A DNA stretch of 47,831 nucleotides from an uncultured Clostridia bacterium (GCA_946408995.1 CAMJUL010000025.1:1-47831); one strand, 5' to 3'. Shown: positions 1-9,300, counted from the first letter of the stretch. Notes: a model not told the origin generated them from the sequence alone. Translations and numbers: made by a program.

Positions 1-54
1 ACCGGGCGGGTTCGGGTCTCTCACCCGTTAGAAACGTGCGCCGCCGGGCGCACC

Positions 55-101
55 AAAAAACCGGCCATCGGGTCTTCCTTCCGGAAGAACATGATGGCCG
101 G
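55..101 (-). terminator. Rho-independent terminator, leftward
   Basis: A 9-bp GC-rich stem (61-69 with 93-101) is followed, on the minus strand, by six T residues (60 down to 55). It would stop leftward transcription coming from the tRNA side. The stretch from 1 to 54 holds another short hairpin (36-53) and no recognisable gene. Confidence 0.7.
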
Positions 102-130
102 AAACCCTTTATTTCTGGGCGTTTTTGGGC

Positions 131-171
131 AAAAGAAAGGACGCCGATATCGTATCAATATCAGCGTCCTT
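131..171 (-). terminator. Rho-independent terminator, leftward
   Basis: A 14-bp stem with one G-U pair (137-150 with 158-171) is followed on the minus strand by a T-rich tail. It lies just beyond the partial tRNA copy at 175-203, just as another terminator lies just beyond the intact tRNA. The tRNA-plus-terminator arrangement is therefore present twice. Confidence 0.75.
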
Positions 172-174
172 AGG

Positions 175-203
175 TGGTGGGATTAGTAGGGCTCGAACCT
201 ATG
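175..203 (-). repeat. Second copy of the tRNA-Val 3' end
   Basis: These 29 bases are identical to 396-424, the last 29 bases of the tRNA-Val gene: CCA end, discriminator, acceptor strand and most of the T arm. Identity stops at 204, and no D arm or anticodon arm follows, so this is not a working tRNA. Direct repeats of tRNA 3' ends are typical attachment-site footprints. A decayed tandem tRNA copy is the alternative. A further T-arm-like piece in inverted orientation lies at about 330-345. Confidence 0.7.
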
Positions 204-359
204 TTCTCAGTTCGCAATAGTCGCCTGGCTGCGCTGCCGCTTGCCATGCTCCTTTGCTCACTGGGCCTGCGCCCTGCCTTCATCCGTCACTGACGGCGGC
301 AGGGCTGCAGCCCCTCCACGATCGTTCCGGTCATAGGTTCGAGCTCATACATTCGAACC

Positions 360-395
360 ATAGAAAAAGGACCCCCCAGAGGAGTCCCTTTTCTA
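360..395 (-). terminator. Terminator of tRNA-Val
   Basis: A long stem of about 13 pairs, with mirrored AGAAAAGG and CCTTTTTCT arms, starts immediately after the CCA end of the tRNA on the minus strand. The T-rich 3' arm serves as the U tract. Its position directly after the tRNA supports the role. Confidence 0.75.
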
Positions 396-472
396 TGGTG
401 GGATTAGTAGGGCTCGAACCTATGACCTCCACGATGTCAACGTGGCGCTCTAGCCAACTGAGCTATAATCCC
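396..472 (-). tRNA. tRNA-Val (anticodon GAC)
   Basis: The minus strand gives a 77-base cloverleaf with the CCA end encoded. The acceptor stem pairs GGGATTA (472-466) with TAATCCC (406-400), the D arm starts AGCTCAG, and the T arm carries GGTTCGAGCC. The anticodon stem CCACG/CGTGG encloses the loop TTGACAT, so the anticodon is GAC, which reads valine GUC and GUU codons. It sits alone between its own promoter and terminator, and its 3' 29 bases are repeated at 175-203. Confidence 0.93.
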
Positions 473-484
473 AAGCGCTTGTTT

Positions 485-513
485 AGAATACCACAGGTTT
501 TGTCTAATTGCAA
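485..513 (-). promoter_or_regulatory. Promoter of tRNA-Val
   Basis: On the minus strand, TTGCAA (513-508) and TATTCT (490-485) are separated by 17 bases. The -10 box ends 12 bases before the first tRNA base, which is close to the spacing expected for a stable-RNA promoter. Confidence 0.7.
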
Positions 514-823
514 GTCTTTTTTTGGTCGGGCAGAAAAACTTTCTCCTGCACAGCCGCAAGCCAAAGGGACTGTGAAGAAAAGGATTGAAGAAGCCTGAGC
601 TTCGAAGCTCTTTTTCAATATCATCCCAAAGGATCAGGTCCGGATGCACAGAAGCACAATGCGCTCCTTCTGAAAGCAAACAGGGATTCGTCTTTGGAAT
701 ACCGCCGGGAACTGAGAAGGATGCTTCGGGAAGGCGAATTGAGCCGGCTGCAACCGGAGGAATCATGTTAGCAAACCGGGGACAAAGCTGATAGAAGGAT
801 GCCAATCAATAAGGAGTGCCGGA
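514..823. other. Stretch with no recognised gene
   Basis: Short open frames exist on both strands, but none has a convincing Shine-Dalgarno site, familiar protein sequence or codon bias. The only signal is the ribosome binding site AAGGAG at 811-816, which belongs to the broken gene at 824. No repeat or RNA structure stands out. Confidence 0.5.
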
Positions 824-1195
824 ATGATGAAAAAATGGACTGTTATCCTGCTGGCAGTGCTGATGGCCGTCTGCTGTGCCTCCGCGGAGGCATTTGAGGC
901 AAAATAGATCGCGCTGCGGGATCTGGAAAGCGACCCTGAAGAGAGCGAAAGCTGCCAGATGGCTCCGGAAGCAGAAGCAGCAGAGATTCTTTCCGCCCTG
1001 GGCAGGCAGTCCTGCAGCAGGCTGTGCCTTTCCGGCGGGTTTCGGAACGTCCGCGCGGGGATCGGCATTGACCTAAGCAGCTTCGAGATCTCATTGACGC
1101 TGCCGGAGGACGGGCCGGAGATGGAGAAGATGGGAAAGATCGACTTTGATGGGACAAGGGGCAGTGTGCCCTTTTCTGCTGCTTACTCTTATTAA
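824..1195 (+). pseudogene. Small secreted protein gene interrupted by an amber codon
   Basis: AAGGAG (811-816) lies seven bases before two ATG codons at 824 and 827. The frame begins with a clear signal peptide: two Met, two Lys, a hydrophobic core ending in Cys-Cys, then Ala-Ser-Ala-Glu-Ala. After 27 codons it meets TAG at 905-907. The same frame then stays open for 95 more codons to TAA at 1193-1195, giving an acidic sequence without recognised domains. With the stop read through, the product would be about 123 residues. A nonsense-mutated secreted protein is the simplest view. Stop-codon recoding is unlikely, because murG in this window ends normally with TAG. Confidence 0.55.
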
Positions 1196-1203
1196 TATAC
1201 GAT

Positions 1204-1260
1204 GATAATGAAAAGGAGCTGTGAAGCCCAGGATTCTTTCATCCTTTTCTTCACAGCTCC
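1204..1260 (-). terminator. Terminator of the peptidoglycan-binding protein gene
   Basis: A perfect 12-bp inverted repeat (1215-1226 with 1249-1260) lies just beyond the stop codon of the leftward gene and is followed on the minus strand by TTTTC and an AT-rich stretch. Confidence 0.8.
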
Positions 1261-1271
1261 GTCAAGCACGG

Positions 1272-4200
1272 TTATTGGGCCGTCTGGGTCTTTACCAGGC
1301 TCTGAATGCGTTCCCATTCGGCCAGAATGGCTTTCTGATGACTGACCGCATAGGGGCCTGTGGCCTCGGCCTCATACATCAGCCTGGGGAAATGCAGGCA
1401 GACGTGTCCGTCCAGATTGTTGCCCGGGGTATGGTCCACCTCGTGCCCATGGCTGTGGGTGGAGGCCAGGTAGACAGACCCGTCATCGAAAACGACCCAC
1501 ACCGCGTGCGGCGTCCAGGAATTGGTGCCGCAGACCTGGTACATCAGGGCCGTGTCCACCGCGGAGGGCGTTTCACCGTCGGCATGCTTGCCGAAGGAGA
1601 ACAGATGCAGGCGGTAGCTGATGCCCGTCACCGGGTCAAAGATCCTCACGTCCGGCATCAGCTTGGCCTTTCCGCGGATCGCCGTGTACCAGTTGGCGTT
1701 GATCACCTGATCCGCGGTCGGCGTAAAATCGACCTGCGAAGGCTGCGGAGAGGTGACGGGGACCGTCTGCCCGGTGGGCGACAGGGTCACCACCGGCACC
1801 GTCACCTGCACGGTGGGCATCAGCGTGACCGGGGCGGGGGTGGCCGTCGGGGCCGAGGTCGCGGTACGGTAGGACAGGGCCGCGCTTCCGTAAAGCTTCA
1901 CCAGGGTCTGCTCGCCCGCGATCCCGTCCGGGGACAGTCCGTTGATGTTCTGGAAGGCGATCAGGGCCTTCTCCGTCGCGCTGCCGAAAATGCCGTCCGC
2001 CGTTTGGGTCAGGTATCCCAATTCCCTCAGGCGCTGCTGGAGCAGCGTCACCTGATCCCCGCTGTTCCCCCGGCGCAGCACGCCCTTCAGCCTGGGCGTG
2101 GGCGAAACCCGCACCGTCGGTCTCGGGGTCATGGTTGGTCTCGGGGTCCTCGTAGGCCTGGGCGTCGCCGTTGGCCTCGGGGTATTGGTGGGACGGGGCG
2201 TCGAAGTGGGGCGTGGCGTCCTCGTGGGACGGGGCGTTGCCGTCACCCGGGGGGTATTGGTCGGCCGGGGCGTCAAAGTGGGGCGCGGCGTATTCGTAGG
2301 CCGGGGCGACGCCGTAGGCCGAAGGGTGGGCGCCTTGGTATGCACAGGGATCATCGTGGGCGATGGCGTCGCCGTAGGCCGGACCGTGGGGACCTGCGTG
2401 GGCACCCTCGTCGGCACGGGGCTCCGGGTGGCCCGGGGCGTCGAGGTCGGCCGCGTGGGCACGGGCGTCGAGGTCGCTCTAGGCGTCGCGGTCAGCCGGG
2501 GGGTCGCCGTGGGGTTCACCGTTTTATAGGCGGCCGGCGGCTGGGTGCGAATGGCTGCGGGCCGGGGCGTCACCGTCGGGGCCGCCGTGGTCCTGCCTTT
2601 GGCAGTATAGGAATACAACGTTTCCAGGGTCTTCTTCCCGGCGATGCCGTCCGGCGTGATCCCGTTGGCCCGCTGGAACAGCTTGAGGGCGTTTTCCGTC
2701 GTCTCCCCGAAGATCCCGTCCGCCTTGCCATTCAGGTAGCCCAGTTCTTTCAGGCGCGTCTGCAGGGCCTCTACCTCGGGGCCCTTGCTTCCCGCACGCA
2801 GCACCGCGTTCTGGTAAGGAATGCCGGTGGGCACCTCCGTCGGTCCTGCAGGCGAGGGTTCCGGAGAGGGCGTGCCCATGGCCGGGACCGCGATGGCGGA
2901 AAACATCAGGTTCTGCGTGGCCAGGCCTGCGATGCCGTCCACGTCCAGGGCGTTCATCTGCTGGAAAGCCTTGACGGCTTCGATGTCGTCTTCGTCATAA
3001 ACGCCGTCCGGTTCGATCGCATAATAGCCCAGTTCCACAAGACGCGCCTGCAGGGCCTTGACCACGGTCCCTTCCATGCCGGAAGTGATCACGATCACGT
3101 TCCCTGCAGTGATCTCCGTGGCCGCCGGGGAAACCAGCGAATGCACCGCCCCGGGGGTCGGGGTCGCCGCGGCGCCTGTGGGAACAGGCGTTCTTGCTTT
3201 CGCCCTGTTGTATTCGGCGTTCAGGGTATTAAGGGTCAGGGCCCCCGCCACGCCGTCCGGACTCAGGCTGTTCTCCCGCTGGAAGCGGATAACGGCGTCC
3301 CGGGTGGCTTCATCGTATACATCTGAGATTTTTCCCGTATAATAGCCAAGCAGGGTCAGTTTCTCCTGAAGGGCCTTTACAGCCTCCCCCGTGCTGTTGA
3401 GGCGCATGATGCCCCTCCCCAGCGGGGACAGAGTCAGGATGCTGACCTTAGTGCCCTTGCTGTTTCTGGGCTCGCCCTCGTAAAGAAGGGTCTGGGTTTC
3501 GGCGTCCGCGATCCCCGTCGCGTCCAGCGCGTTGCGGGTCTGGAAGGCCTGAACGGCCTTCGCCGTGGAAGCGCCGTATTTGGCATCCACCTTTCCCTTG
3601 TAAAAACCCAGTTCCGTCAGTGCGTTCTGCAGCGCCTTGACATACGCCCCCTCCGATCCGTCGGCAAGGGTCGGATAGGTCTCCTCTTCCGTGCCCGACA
3701 TGCGGTAGGAGAGGGGAACGTTTACGAATTCCGCCGCCACATACCCGGTTCTGTTGCCGAAACGTACCTGCAGGTACTCCCCGGACATGGCGATCACCTG
3801 GATCTCCGCCCCCTGAGGGATGGTCAGGATACGCTCCGTGTCGGTGCCCATTCCCTTGCGCAGGTTCACCGAGACGCGGGTGGTGGTCTGGTAGGGATAG
3901 GATTGTACGGGGGCCGCGGTATTGTCCGGCGCCGGGGTCACATGGACCATGTATTCCCCGTCCGCCGTCAGGGCGCTGTCCGAATACAAAAGGGTCAGCG
4001 TTTTTGCCCCCGCCTTCCCGTCCACATACAGGCCGTTGTTTTTCTGGAAGTCTTTGACGGCCGACACGGTTCCCGCGCTGCAGGTCTCCGTCAGGGCGCC
4101 GGTATAATAGCCCAGCACCGTCAGCCGCTGCTGCAGGGCCCGGACCGCCTCGCCCTTGGTGCCCGCTTTGATCTCCGCGCTTTTCAGGGGCGCCGCGTAC

Positions 4201-4748
4201 CCGGTCCTGGTCTTTCTGCCGGAAGCGTCCGTCACCCGTTCCTCATACAGCTTTCTCTGGGTCGCCGCGTCGGCGATCCCGCTGATGGACAGGCCGTTGG
4301 CCTTCTGGAAGGCCGAAACCGCCTCAAACAGCGCCTGGGTATAGGCGCCGTCCCTTTCGCCGGCGAAATACCCCAGTTCCTTCAGCGCATCCTGAAGCGA
4401 GCGCACGGCAAGCCCCCGGGACCCGTTCTGAAGGGTCAGGTACTCCTCCGTCAGTTCTTCCACGGACGCCATGTCCAGCGCGCCTTCCGTGCGGAAGTAC
4501 CCCGCGGACGCATATCCCTGGCGCCCCTCATAGGCGACAATATAAAAACCGTTGATTTCTCCCCGGACCACCACCGCTTCCCCTTTTTCAAGGGTCATGA
4601 GGATCACGGAGGATTCCGACGGGCCCTGTCTCAGCTGAAGACGCGCGGTGGTGTACGCAACAAACGGATATTCCTCTGCCGCGCCTGCCGGAAGCAGCGT
4701 GAACAGGATGACTGACACTGCCAGGATCGACATCAGTTTTCGCAGCAT
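1272..4748 (-). CDS. Exported SH3b/peptidoglycan-binding repeat protein
   Basis: A 1158-residue protein with an N-terminal signal peptide (about residues 1-24). Two SH3b domains lie at about 28-90 and 290-345. Seven peptidoglycan-binding (PG_binding_1-type) repeats, each with a pattern like VkaLQxrLxeLGYyxG...GxfdxxTxxAVxxFQ, occupy most of the chain. A Thr-Pro-Arg-rich linker of about 160 residues separates the sixth and seventh repeats. The last 150 residues form a separate domain with clustered His residues (STHSHGHEVDH) and the segment DGHVCLHF. That layout loosely recalls the His...Cys active site of YkuD L,D-transpeptidases, but this is inference. The protein probably acts in the wall, binding or remodelling peptidoglycan. 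It is transcribed alone from a strong promoter that overlaps an inverted repeat. Confidence 0.9.
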   Translation of the reverse strand: MLRKLMSILAVSVILFTLLPAGAAEEYPFVAYTTARLQLRQGPSESSVILMTLEKGEAVVVRGEINGFYIVAYEGRQGYASAGYFRTEGALDMASVEELTEEYLTLQNGSRGLAVRSLQDALKELGYFAGERDGAYTQALFEAVSAFQKANGLSISGIADAATQRKLYEERVTDASGRKTRTGYAAPLKSAEIKAGTKGEAVRALQQRLTVLGYYTGALTETCSAGTVSAVKDFQKNNGLYVDGKAGAKTLTLLYSDSALTADGEYMVHVTPAPDNTAAPVQSYPYQTTTRVSVNLRKGMGTDTERILTIPQGAEIQVIAMSGEYLQVRFGNRTGYVAAEFVNVPLSYRMSGTEEETYPTLADGSEGAYVKALQNALTELGFYKGKVDAKYGASTAKAVQAFQTRNALDATGIADAETQTLLYEGEPRNSKGTKVSILTLSPLGRGIMRLNSTGEAVKALQEKLTLLGYYTGKISDVYDEATRDAVIRFQRENSLSPDGVAGALTLNTLNAEYNRAKARTPVPTGAAATPTPGAVHSLVSPAATEITAGNVIVITSGMEGTVVKALQARLVELGYYAIEPDGVYDEDDIEAVKAFQQMNALDVDGIAGLATQNLMFSAIAVPAMGTPSPEPSPAGPTEVPTGIPYQNAVLRAGSKGPEVEALQTRLKELGYLNGKADGIFGETTENALKLFQRANGITPDGIAGKKTLETLYSYTAKGRTTAAPTVTPRPAAIRTQPPAAYKTVNPTATPRLTATPRATSTPVPTRPTSTPRATRSPVPTRVPTQVPTVRPTATPSPTMIPVHTKAPTLRPTASPRPTNTPRPTLTPRPTNTPRVTATPRPTRTPRPTSTPRPTNTPRPTATPRPTRTPRPTMTPRPTVRVSPTPRLKGVLRRGNSGDQVTLLQQRLRELGYLTQTADGIFGSATEKALIAFQNINGLSPDGIAGEQTLVKLYGSAALSYRTATSAPTATPAPVTLMPTVQVTVPVVTLSPTGQTVPVTSPQPSQVDFTPTADQVINANWYTAIRGKAKLMPDVRIFDPVTGISYRLHLFSFGKHADGETPSAVDTALMYQVCGTNSWTPHAVWVVFDDGSVYLASTHSHGHEVDHTPGNNLDGHVCLHFPRLMYEAEATGPYAVSHQKAILAEWERIQSLVKTQTAQ
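2098..2529 (-). repeat. Thr-Pro-Arg repeat DNA inside the wall protein
   Basis: Imperfect 18-base units encode repeats of the form TPRPTx. They make a Pro/Thr-rich stalk between the sixth and seventh peptidoglycan-binding repeats. On the other strand the same bases give a false Gly-Val-rich reading frame. Such tracts expand and contract easily. Confidence 0.85.
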
Positions 4749-4780
4749 GATCGTTGCCTCCCACTTTTCCTTGTCCTGTT

Positions 4781-4809
4781 ATTTTATTTCTTTTTTGTTA
4801 CAATGTCAA
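4781..4809 (-). promoter_or_regulatory. Promoter of the wall-protein gene
   Basis: On the minus strand, a perfect TTGACA (4809-4804) is separated by 17 bases from TAAAAT (4786-4781), 33 bases ahead of the start codon. One arm of an inverted repeat lies inside the spacer. Confidence 0.85.
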
Positions 4810-4835
4810 TACAATTATGTTAACTGTTGTAACAA
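4795..4835. promoter_or_regulatory. Candidate operator: TTGTTACAA inverted repeat
   Basis: TTGTTACAA at 4795-4803 and its exact reverse complement at 4827-4835 flank the -35 box of the wall-protein promoter, with arm centres 32 bases apart. The position suits a dimeric repressor or a DNA loop. No partner regulator can be named from the sequence. Confidence 0.5.
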
Positions 4836-4932
4836 TGCCGTGTCCGGTCCTTTGTCCGGGCGGTTTAAAGCGCCGTTTTGGACGATCCAAGCGATTTGTT
4901 CAAAAAAAAACGGTGTCAAACCCTGTGCGTTA

Positions 4933-4941
4933 TGCTATACT
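4933..4941 (+). promoter_or_regulatory. Candidate extended -10 promoter of murG
   Basis: TGCTATACT forms an extended -10 element 87 bases ahead of murG. No good -35 hexamer is seen at the right distance, so the site rests mainly on the TGn extension. Confidence 0.4.
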
Positions 4942-5027
4942 GCTTCTGCCGCGGCGCTCCCCTGTCCTTGGCCGGCCGGAAAGGAAGCCTGACGCCGTGG
5001 TCAGTCTGTCCGCAAAGGAGCCTTCTT

Positions 5028-6095
5028 ATGAAGCGCATTGTGCTTACCGGCGGCGGGACCGCCGGACATGTCACCCCCCATCTCGCCATCCTCCCCTCCC
5101 TTCTTGAGCGGGGCTATGAGATCCATTACGTCGGCACCCCCGACGGCATCGAACGCTCCATCATGGAGCCGCTGGAGGGCGTCACCTATCATCCGGTGGA
5201 GAGCGGCAAGCTGCGCCGCTATTTCGACCTGAAAAACGTTACCGATGCCTTCCGGGTGATCCGGGGCATCGAAGAAGCCAAAAAGCTCATGCGGGAATTG
5301 CGTCCGGACGTCTGCTTCAGCAAGGGCGGATTCGTCTCCGTGCCCGTGGTGCGGGGCGCCGCCGCGGCAGGGGTCCCCATCCTCTGCCATGAGAGCGACC
5401 TGACCCCCGGACTTGCGAACAAACTCAGCGCCCGGTTCGCCAAGGTCATCGCCTGCACGTTTCCGGAATGCGTGGAGGCCGTGGGGTCCAAGGGGGTCCT
5501 GACCGGGACCCCTCTGCGCGCCTCCCTTTTTGAGGGTCGGCGGGACAAAGGCCTTCAGATCAGCGGTCTCGATGGGGAAAAGCCCGTCCTTCTGATGACC
5601 GGCGGCTCCCTGGGGGCCCAGGCCGTCAACAAGGCCCTCCGGGAAGCGCTTCCGGCCCTGCTGAAAAGCTTTGACGTCCTCCACCTGACCGGCAAAGGCA
5701 ACCTGGATCCTTCCCTTTCCGGCCTGAAAGGGTATTCGCAGTTTGAATTCGTTTCCGATGAAATGCCCCATCTGCTTGCCTGCGCCGACCTTGTTTTGAG
5801 CCGCGCGGGTTCCAACACCCTCTGTGAGCTGCAGGCCCTGAAAAAGCCCATGCTGCTGGTGCCCTACCCCTCCTCCGCCAGCCGGGGGGACCAGATCCTG
5901 AACGCCGAAAGCTTCCGCCGCCGGGGGCTCGCCCATGTCCTTCCCCAGGACCAGATGACGGCGGAAAGCCTGACCGACGCCCTGTTCCGTCTTTACGGGG
6001 AGCGGGACACGCTGCGCTCCGCCCTGGAAAAAGCCCCCGCGGCCAACGGAACGAAAAAAATCCTTGCGCTCATCGAGGACATCCAAAAGAAATAG
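5028..6095 (+). CDS. murG: MurG, lipid II-forming GlcNAc transferase
   Basis: Transfers GlcNAc from UDP-GlcNAc to undecaprenyl-pyrophosphoryl-MurNAc-pentapeptide (lipid I) to make lipid II at the inner face of the membrane. The 355-residue length is standard for the family. The nucleotide-sugar fold is shown by GGGTAGH at residues 8-14, SKGGFVSVPV near residue 100, GGSLGAQ in the second Rossmann domain, and SRAGSNTLCEL near the UDP-binding site. ATG 5028 is chosen over upstream starts because AAAGGAG lies at 5014-5020 and the product then begins at the family's usual residue. It is not in a division-cell-wall cluster here: the wall-protein gene is divergent and ileS follows under its own promoter. 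Confidence 0.97.
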   Translation: MKRIVLTGGGTAGHVTPHLAILPSLLERGYEIHYVGTPDGIERSIMEPLEGVTYHPVESGKLRRYFDLKNVTDAFRVIRGIEEAKKLMRELRPDVCFSKGGFVSVPVVRGAAAAGVPILCHESDLTPGLANKLSARFAKVIACTFPECVEAVGSKGVLTGTPLRASLFEGRRDKGLQISGLDGEKPVLLMTGGSLGAQAVNKALREALPALLKSFDVLHLTGKGNLDPSLSGLKGYSQFEFVSDEMPHLLACADLVLSRAGSNTLCELQALKKPMLLVPYPSSASRGDQILNAESFRRRGLAHVLPQDQMTAESLTDALFRLYGERDTLRSALEKAPAANGTKKILALIEDIQKK

Positions 6096-6097
6096 CC

Positions 6098-6127
6098 TTT
6101 ACAAATCCCCCGTCCTTGGGGTATAAT
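6098..6127 (+). promoter_or_regulatory. Promoter of the ileS T-box leader
   Basis: TTTACA (6098-6103) and a perfect TATAAT (6122-6127) are 18 bases apart, directly upstream of the leader. Transcription should start near 6134. Confidence 0.8.
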
Positions 6128-6133
6128 TTGCCT

Positions 6134-6356
6134 TGACGTTGAAGGAGACGGGCGGACGCATGCCCCTTCAAGCGACCCGGCGGCGGTGGAAAGCCGGGAG
6201 GAAAGCGTTCCGCCGGATCACTCTGGAGTCTCTGTTTGAAGAAGCAGCGCCGGCCGCGTTACAGCCAAAGGAGCGGGACGGTCCCAGGTTCGGCCGTCCA
6301 ACTCGGGTGGCACCGCGGAATCATCCGCCCCGGGAAAGATCCCGGGGCGGTTTTTT
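6134..6356 (+). promoter_or_regulatory. T-box riboswitch, isoleucine (AUC)
   Basis: The conserved T-box sequence GGGTGGCACCGCGG is at 6305-6318, followed by a terminator stem (6325-6350) and six T residues (6351-6356). Upstream, GGAGAC (6144-6149) can pair with GTCTCT (about 6228-6233) to close stem I. The 3' side of the specifier bulge then reads GG-AUC-A, placing the isoleucine codon AUC at 6217-6219. Uncharged tRNA-Ile should pair with AUC and the T-box bulge and prevent termination. Stem I is irregular: I see no AGUA/GAA loop-E motif, unlike the other T-box in this window. Confidence 0.92.
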
Positions 6357-6376
6357 GATTTGAAAGGAAGGGAACT

Positions 6377-9300
6377 ATGTACCGGAAAGTATCGACAGAC
6401 CTCAACTTCGCCGAACGCGAAAAAGAAGTGCTCGCCTTCTGGAAGGAGCACGGCATCGTCGAAAAGAACGCCCACCTCCGGGACGGGGCGAAGGACACCT
6501 TCACCTTTTTTGACGGGCCCCCCACCGCCAACGGCCGTCCCCACATCGGCCATGTGGAAACCCGGGCCATCAAGGATCTGATCCCCCGGTATCAGACCAT
6601 GAAGGGCAAAAGCTGCCTGAGGAAGGCCGGCTGGGACACCCATGGGCTTCCCGTTGAATTGGAAGTGGAGAAAAAGCTGGGACTGGACGGCAAGCCTCAG
6701 ATCGAAAAATACGGCATCGAGCCCTTCATCCAGGAATGCAAAAAAAGCGTCTGGAAATACCTTCACGAGTGGGAAGACATGAGCGAGCGGGTCGCCTACT
6801 GGATGGACATGAAGGACCCCTACGTCACCTATCACGACAATTACATCGAAAGCGAATGGTGGAGCCTGAAAGCCATCTGGGAAAAGGGCCTTCTCTACGA
6901 AGGCCACAAAGTGGTCCCCTACTGCCCCCGGTGCGGCACCGCGCTTTCCAGTCACGAGGTGGCACAGGGCTACAAGAGCGTCAAGGAATACTCCGCCTTC
7001 GTCCGCTTTAAAGTGGTCGGGCAGGAAAACACCTACATCGTCGCCTGGACCACCACCCCCTGGACCCTGCCCAGCAACATGGCCCTGTGCGTCAACGAAA
7101 AATACGACTACGCCTTCTTCACCTTCCGCGGAGACACCCTGATCATGGCCAAGGACCTGATCGAAACCGTCTTCACCGACGAGAAGGACCGCGCGGACAT
7201 CACCGTGACCCGCGTCGTCAAAGGAGCCGACCTGAAGGGGATGCGTTATGAGCCCCTCTATCCTTATATCCATGCGGACAGGGAAAAGGCCTGGTATGTC
7301 ATCTGCGACGATTACGTGACCCTGACAGACGGCACCGGCGTCGTCCACCAGGCCCCGGCCTTCGGCGAGGACGACAACCGCATCTGCCGCAAAAACAACA
7401 TCCCCCTGGTTCTTTTGGTAGACGCGCAGGGCCGCTTCATGGAGGGCACCCCCTGGGCCGGCCGGTTCGTCAAGGAATGCGACGCGGACATCATGGACGA
7501 TCTGCGTTCCCGGGGGCTTCTGCTCAAAAAAATGCTCTTTGAGCATGAATATCCCTTCTGCTGGCGCTGCGACACCCCCCTGCTGTATTACGCCCGCCCC
7601 ACCTGGTTCATCAAAATGACCGAGGTCCGGGACCGCCTTGTGGCCAACAACCGGTCCGTGCAATGGTATCCGGACAACATCAAGGAAGGCCGCATGGGCA
7701 ACTTTGTGGAGAACGTGGTGGATTGGGGACTGAGCCGGGAGCGCTACTGGGGCACGCCCCTGCCCGTATGGAAATGCGAGGACGGCCATATCCACGTCAT
7801 CGGCAGCCGGCAGGAATTAAAGGACATGGCGGTGGGCGATGCGGACGTGCCGGAGCTTCACCGGCCTTACATCGACGGCGTCGTCATCCGCTGCCCCCAC
7901 TGCGGCAAGGACATGCACCGGGTCAAGGAAGTAATCGACTGCTGGTACGATTCCGGCGCCATGCCCTTTGCCCAGTGGCATTATCCCTTTGAAAACAAGG
8001 ACGTTTTCCAAAAGCGCTTCCCGGCGGACTTCATCAGTGAAGCCATCGACCAGACCCGGGGCTGGTTCTATACCCTGCTGGCAGAATCCACCCTGCTGTT
8101 TGACCGGGCGCCCTTTGAGCACTGCGTCGTCATGGGCCATGTCCAGGACAAGGACGGCCGCAAGATGAGCAAGCATTTGGGCAACGTGGTGGATCCCTGG
8201 ACGGTGCTGGACAAGTTCGGCGCCGATGCCGTCCGCTGGTACTTCTACTCCTCCTCCGCCCCCTGGCTGCCCAGCCGCTTCTATGACGAGGCGGTCAGCG
8301 AAGCTGCCGGCAAGTTTATGGGGACCCTCTGGAACACCTACGCCTTCTTTATCCTGTACGCGGACATCGACGGCTTTGATCCCAAGGCCCATCCCCTTTC
8401 CGCGGTGCATCTGACCCTGATGGACAAATGGATCCTCAGCCGGCTGAATTCCACCATCCGTACCGTGGACGAGAGCCTGGCCTCCTACAGCATTCCCGAG
8501 GCCTCCAGGGCGCTGACCTCCTTCGTGGATGACCTGAGCAACTGGTATGTCCGCCGCGGCCGCGAGCGTTTCTGGGGCAAGGGCATGGCCGGGGACAAGG
8601 AAGCCGCCTTCGCCACCTTGTACAGCGTGCTTGAGACCCTCTGCAGCCTGATCGCGCCCTTCGTGCCCTTCATGGCTGAAAGCATTTATCAGAACCTGGT
8701 GCGCAGCGTACAACAGGACAAGCCCGAATCCGTCCACCTGACTGATTTCCCCGTCGCGGACGAAACGTATATCGACACCGATATGGAAAACCAGATGGCT
8801 GCCCTGATCGAGGCGGTCCAGCTGGGCCGCGCCTGCCGGAACCAGGCCAACCTGAAGGTGCGTCAGCCCCTCAAGACCCTGTTCGTCAAGGGCGCCGCCT
8901 TCTCCGAAGCCTTTGCCGCCCTGGCGGAGGACGAACTGAACGTCAAGAAGGTCGAGTTTGTCCGGGACGCTTCCGCCCTGACCGATTACCGCCTCAAGCC
9001 CCAGATGAAAACCCTCGGCCCCCGCTACGGAAAGCTGCTTGGCAAGATCCGTGAAGCCCTGCTCCGGCAGGACGGCAGCGCCGTGGTCTCCGCCTTTGAG
9101 CGCGGGGAAGCCCTGACGCTGGACCTGGACGGGACGCAGGTGGTCCTGGAGCGGGCCGACGTGCTGACCGAGCCCATCCAGCGGGAAGGCCTCGCCACCC
9201 AGAGCGCCGGGGAAATGACCGTGGCCCTGGACACCGCCCTGACCGAGGACCTGATCCGGGAGGGCTTTGCCCGGGAGGTCATCAGCAAGCTTCAGACCAT

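Noticed and set aside
254..598. Open frame of 114 codons on the plus strand
   Set aside because: It runs antisense across the tRNA gene and its terminator, has no ribosome binding site and gives no protein-like composition.
2098..2529. Gly-Val repeat protein on the plus strand
   Set aside because: It is the complement of the Thr-Pro-Arg linker. It has no ribosome binding site and no separate promoter.
1221..3326. Open frame of 701 codons opposite the wall protein
   Set aside because: It is rich in Arg, Gly and His in the way expected from the antisense of a GC-rich, repeat-containing gene. The minus-strand frame has a signal peptide and known domains.
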